Assembly: GCA_936450465.1 (NCBI GenBank)
Contig: CAKZFU010000101.1
Span: 32,812 to 96,811, forward strand
Origin: Gibbula magus
Lineage: Eukaryota > Mollusca > Gastropoda > Trochida > Trochidae
Direction: 5' to 3'
Length of the DNA: 64,000 nt
Shown here: in pieces, positions 63,201 through 64,000 of the stretch
Layout: each line of letters opens with the position of its first letter
How positions within the stretch are numbered: position 1 is the first letter of the stretch
Made by a program: the position numbers and the translations under genes
The notes under the pieces: model-generated
What the model saw: only the letters and a program-made list of their open reading frames with translations
Told to the model about the DNA's origin: nothing
The model's database searches: none

Positions 63201-64000
63201 ATAGACGCATTCACTTTTGGAATCGGTTGCCGTCTTATCGGCAACCCGTGCCGTTAAGCTCATGCCCAAAAATGGGCCAAAAGGTGACTTTGGCCTAGAC
63301 AACTTTTGATGGTCTCCTATGGAAGGTCTCATCCTGTCGGTCGCATAGACGCGTTCACTTTTGGAATCGGTGACCGTCTTATGGGCAAACCGTGCCGTTA
63401 TAGTCATTCCTGTAGGCCCAATTTTGGGCCAAAAGTCACTTTGGCCTAGACAACTTTTGATGGTCTCCTATGGAAGCTCACATCCTGCCGGTCGCATAGA
63501 CGCATTCACTTTTTGAATCGGTTGCCGTCTTATCGGCAACCCGTGCCGTTAAGCTCATGCCCAAAAATGGGCCAAAAGGTGACTTTGGCCTAGACAACTT
63601 TTGATGGTCTCCTATGGAAGGTCTCATCCTGTCGGGTCGCATAGACGCGTTCACTTTTGGAATCGGTGACCGTCTTATGGGCAAACCGTGCCGTTATAGT
63701 CATTCCTGTAGGCCCAATTTTGGGCCAAAAGTCACTTTGGCCTAGACAACTTTGATGGTCTCCTATGGAAGCTCACATCCTGCCGGTCGCATAGACGCAT
63801 TCACTTTTGGAATCGGTTGCCGTCTTATCGGCAACCCGTGCCGTTAAGCTCATGCCCAAAAATGGGCCAAAAGGTGACTTTGGCCTAGACAACTTTTGAT
63901 GGTCTCCTATGGAAGGTCTCATCCTGTCGGTCGCATAGACGCGTTCACTTTTGGAATCGGTGACCGTCTTATGGGCAAACCGTGCCGTTATAGTCATTCC

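Larger units (their letters stand above)
29453..64000 (+). repeat. Satellite array, subtype A, plus orientation
   Basis: About 117 copies of the same 295-bp A1-A2 dimer as the left array, but on the opposite strand, running off the right edge. Copies are nearly identical. Marked variants recur at whole multiples of 295 bp, showing block duplications: GTCGTTTCGGC near 30842 and 34090 (11 units), and the paired GGAAACGG units starting about 43498, 47119 and 50083 (12 and 10 units once local insertions are subtracted). CAGTTGCC units occur near 49072, 51421, 51716 and 52011. No gene is seen anywhere in this stretch. Confidence 0.97.

Overview
The window is eukaryotic repeat DNA. About 57 kb of the 64 kb is one satellite family, and one 6.9 kb DNA transposon is inserted in it. 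The transposon carries two genes with GT-AG introns, a THAP zinc finger, an SAP domain and a SWIM finger, so the host is an animal or a close relative. The transposon end carries an AAGGGAGACAACT-like motif that I associate with molluscan repeats, so a mollusc or another marine invertebrate is my best guess, held weakly. Nothing looks bacterial.

Layout: (1) 1-10641, satellite subtype A in minus orientation, about 36 copies of a 295-bp dimer (144 + 151 bp monomers). (2) At 10642 the satellite flips strand across a 2-bp overlap. (3) 10642-14845 and 21710-29452, subtype B in plus orientation, built from 144- and 150-bp monomers in a less regular order. (4) 14846-21709, a transposon inserted in one B monomer. 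(5) 29453-64000, subtype A again, now in plus orientation, about 117 dimers, interrupted by a 79-bp perfect-hairpin insertion at 44621 and a locally inverted scar at 48193-48255.

The transposon is the only genuinely coding region. It has short imperfect terminal inverted repeats, a target duplication that reads as AT (2 bp) or TATA (4 bp), and two convergent genes. The plus-strand gene encodes a 481-aa THAP plus DDE_Tnp_4 transposase in two exons. The minus-strand gene encodes a 578-aa SAP - SWIM - YqaJ nuclease in two exons, and the SWIM zinc finger is assembled exactly across the splice junction. This pairing is the hallmark of the ISL2EU (IS4EU) group related to PIF/Harbinger. Both reading frames are open and both ends are present, so the element looks complete and possibly autonomous.

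The transposase would bind the ends and cut and join DNA. The YqaJ protein is a PD-(D/E)XK-type nuclease of unproven role in the same reaction. The many small bidirectional open frames in the satellite (63, 74, 91 codons and multiples) follow from monomer length and sequence and are not annotated as genes.
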